This document shows positions 61,516 through 64,000 of a stretch of DNA of 64,000 bases, one piece after another. Made by a program: the position numbers and the translations under genes. The stretch is from Paenibacillus sp. PCH8 (lineage in GTDB: Bacteria; Bacillota; Bacilli; Paenibacillales; Paenibacillaceae). Every line of letters starts with the position of its first letter. Within the stretch, counting starts at the first letter, position 1. Under the pieces are notes generated by a model. The model was not told the DNA's origin. It saw nothing but the letters and a program-made list of their open reading frames with translations, and did no database searches. The stretch lies in contig NZ_PKQK01000004.1 in NCBI RefSeq assembly GCF_002968835.1, positions 434,001 through 498,000 on the forward strand, read 5' to 3'.

Positions 61516-63329
61516 GTGAAGAGGAGATCCGGTCTGATCTCTCAGCAAATGTCTGCGCAACGAAGAAATATGCTTCTCCTTGCGCTACTTTCACTGGCCC
61601 TCGGTGCGGCTATTATAAGCCAGGCCGCATTGCTTGCTGAAGCAGTTCAGCGGATTTTTGTGGAGAGAGCTTCCTTTTCAGCAGTGATCATGTTACTCGT
61701 TATACTGCTCACTGTTATGGGAGTTCGTACGTTGTTGTCATATGGAAACGGAAAAGTTGGATTGCGTATGGCTGCCCAAGCCAAGACGAATATGCGAAGA
61801 GCTGTGCTTACAGATCTGACTCATGCTTCCATGCCATCTACCCTTCGTGGACAGACAGGAGGAAAGGTCAGTATTGCTATGGATGCTGTAGATGAGGCTG
61901 ACAGTTATTTCAGTCAGTACATGCCACGTATGATGGAAGCGGCTATGATCCCGATCTTGATTCTGGTCATTACGTTTACTCAGCATGCCAATACGGGTTT
62001 CATTATGTTGTTTACGGCTCCATTTATCCCGTTATTTATGATTCTGGTCGGACTGAAAACAAAAAATAAATCAGAAGAAAAATATGCACAACTCGCCGAG
62101 TTTTCCGGTACGTTTCTGGATTCGCTTCAAGGGCTGGTTACGTTGAAAATATTCGGACGGGCTAACCGTCAGGAGAAGGAAATTGAACGCAGTAGCCTGG
62201 GTTACCGAGATGCCACGATGGGTATTTTAAAGATTGCATTTACGAACACCTTCATGCTGGAATCGATTGTAATGCTAAGTATCGGCATCGTTGCTCTTGA
62301 ACTGGCGATCCAATTACTGGTGTTCAAATCGATGACATTTCACACTGCTTTTCTCGTTCTGCTGCTCGTTCCCGAGTTCTACAGCCTGTTAAAGAATACG
62401 GGAACCGCTTTTCACAGTGGACGGACAAGTATGGGGGCCATTCGTAAAGTAGAACTTATGCTTGAGGCAACAGCAGGGGTGAGCGAGGAACTGGACGGGA
62501 AGGATGTCGTTGGCAGATCCGATGAAACCGAAGAGGCAGCGACACAAGCACAAGGCTTACAGGTGGCTCGTACGGATATGCTTCCCATGCCACCGACTAT
62601 CAAACTGGACCCTATTCGTTTTGCGTATACATCTGATTCATTTGAGCTTGAGACAGGCCCGATCACGGTTAAACCGGGGAACACATCGCTATTGTTGGCC
62701 AAAGTGGTTCCGGCAAAACAACATTGTTGCATCTGCTTTCGGGGTTGTTGAAACCGACTGCTGGAGAGGTACTGGTGAATGGAAGCCCACTCTCGCAGTA
62801 CGATGAGTCCGCATGGTTCAAGCAGATTAGCTACATTACGCAGCATCCGTATATTTTTGCAGGTACCGTTAGTGAGAATATTGCGATAGGTGCTGGTCGA
62901 GACGTATCCAGAGCTGATATTGAACAGGCCGCGGAAAAGGCTGGACTTGCTTCCGTGGTTGCGCAGTTAGAGCAAGGGTTGGACACCATGGTTGGTGAAG
63001 GAGGCAGAGGACTGTCTGGTGGGGAGAAGCAGCGGCTTGCCTTGGCACGTGCTTTTTTGAAGCAACCTGTCATTATTTTGTTTGACGAACCGACAGTTGG
63101 ACTGGATTTGCACACCGAGCGGGTGCTGCAACATTCGATCGCCACCTTGGCAAAGTCAGCAACGATGATCACGGTAGCCCACCGGTTATATACGATTCAA
63201 CGTGCCGATAACATTTTGTACATGGATCATGGCGTGTTATTGGATTCAGGACGTCATGATGAACTTCTGGAGCGCTTGCCACAATACGCCGAGATGGTAG
63301 ATATTCAACGAAAAGGAGGGCTCTCATGA
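61516..63329 (+). pseudogene. cydD: CydD-type ABC exporter subunit gene with a frameshift
   Basis: CydDC exports Cys/glutathione-like thiols and is needed for bd oxidase assembly. From GTG 61516 (AAGGAGG upstream) the first frame encodes the six-helix membrane domain (LLALLSLALGAAIISQAALL; GGKVSIAMDAVDEADSYFSQ; GLVTLKIFGRANRQ) and stops at 62751. A second frame enters near 62689 as IVGQSGSGKTTLLHLLSG (Walker A) and continues through LSGGEKQR and ILFDEPTVGLD to 63329. One base missing between 62686 and 62691 breaks the gene exactly before Walker A. Its end overlaps the cydC start. Confidence 0.87.
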
Positions 63330-64000
63330 AAGAGCTAGCTATTCTGTCCCGAGCGATGATTCAGGAGCGCAAAGATATTATTCTATCGATCATGGGCGGA
63401 TTCATCGCCGGCATTGCAGGTGTGGCCCTCTTCTCCGCGAGCGGGTATGTGATATCCCAAACGGTATTTGCACCACCACTGTACACATTAATTGTACTCA
63501 CCTCACTGGTGAAGTTGCTTGGGCTGCTGCGAGCAGCCAGTCGTTATGGCGAACGCTTATATTCACACCGGGCGACGTTCTCTATGCTTAGCAGACTGCG
63601 TACATCTTTTTTTGCCAAGCTAATTCCTTTAACGCCCGGGATATTGAACAAAAATCGCAGCGGTGATCTGCTTGCGCGAATCGTTGGCGATGTGGAAAGT
63701 TTGCAACATTATTTTTTGCGGGTTGCTTATCCACCAGTCATGGTCGTCATGGTCTTTTTGAGTACAGTGTTGTTTACTTCTGCCTTTTCTCTCTGGATCG
63801 CGTGCTTGTTTGTACTGGGCATGCTGGCAACCACATTGGTTGTGCCTGGAATGGTATTGATTGGGCAGCGAAAGATACACGGACGTGTTCGTCAGCAACG
63901 AGCGATGTTATCCACGGAGGTAACCGAAGTGCTGTATGGGTTCCGGGATTTGAAAGTATATGGGCAGTTGGAACAAAGGGAGCAGCAGCTTCAGCAGGCT
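63326..64000 (+). CDS. cydC: CydC-type ABC exporter subunit, N-terminal part
   Basis: ATG 63326 overlaps the cydD stop (ATGA) and follows AAGGAGGG. The frame stays open to the right edge (225 codons): MKELAILSRAMIQERKDIIL, helices (GGFIAGIAGVALFSASGYVI; PVMVVMVFLSTVLFTSAFSL) and the cytoplasmic coupling segments SRYGERLYSHRATFSML and RSGDLLARIVGDVESLQHY typical of CydC. The nucleotide-binding domain lies outside the window. Fourth gene of cydABDC. Confidence 0.9.
   Translation, partial: MKELAILSRAMIQERKDIILSIMGGFIAGIAGVALFSASGYVISQTVFAPPLYTLIVLTSLVKLLGLLRAASRYGERLYSHRATFSMLSRLRTSFFAKLIPLTPGILNKNRSGDLLARIVGDVESLQHYFLRVAYPPVMVVMVFLSTVLFTSAFSLWIACLFVLGMLATTLVVPGMVLIGQRKIHGRVRQQRAMLSTEVTEVLYGFRDLKVYGQLEQREQQLQQA

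Overview
The window reads as a chromosomal segment of a low-to-moderate G+C, spore-forming Firmicute, most likely a Paenibacillus. Supporting signs are AGGAGG-type ribosome binding sites, frequent GTG and TTG starts, a bshB2 (bacillithiol) gene, a YesMN-type two-component system next to a sugar ABC importer, Bacillus-type MurB and UppP, and many small one-regulator/one-enzyme modules. No rRNA, tRNA, CRISPR, insertion sequence or phage gene was recognised. The genus is an inference from gene content, not from a marker gene.

Layout. 0-9.3 kb: end of a GHKL sensor kinase, an exported serine hydrolase, a methyltransferase, an SDR behind a MerR-type promoter, a frame-broken nfo (endonuclease IV), murB, a DUF817 membrane protein, and yojF-bshB2. 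9.5-13.7 kb: a nosD-nosL-permease-ATPase-TlpA cluster with no nosZ. 13.7-20.2 kb: metE with a Met-box-like dyad, assorted small enzymes, an HxlR regulator beside the remnant of an MFS gene, and uppP. 20.4-33.7 kb: a Fur-controlled siderophore-binding lipoprotein, then a dense series of oxidoreductases (NamA, zinc ADH, SDR, MDR, aldo-keto reductase, NmrA-type) interleaved with MarR, AraC, TetR, MerR and HxlR regulators. Several have recognisable operators; this looks like a collection of electrophile/aldehyde response modules.

33.7-48 kb: a candidate small RNA or leader, helD, a LysR/MFS pair, a three-gene sugar ABC importer divergent from its YesMN two-component system, and a chemotaxis receptor with an intrinsic terminator in its leader. 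48-58.6 kb: an MMPL/TetR pair, a nucleoside deaminase, a hairpin-rich region of about 500 nt ahead of a two-gene carboxy(nor)spermidine module, a second SDR with a divergent MerR gene, a YitT protein and a cyclase-family hydrolase. 59-64 kb: cydABDC (cytochrome bd and its assembly ABC transporter), running off the right edge.

Two themes cut across the window. First, three genes (SDR at 3.8 kb, ADH at 27.3 kb, SDR at 55.8 kb) share the same MerR-type promoter, TTGACY - 19 bp - TANANT with a TAGAGT dyad, although only two MerR genes are present. Second, at least five genes (nfo, an MFS gene, the YesM-like kinase, cydA, cydD) are broken by short frame shifts, mostly one missing base, and two MFS genes carry internal deletions. 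This pattern needs separating into sequencing error and real gene decay.
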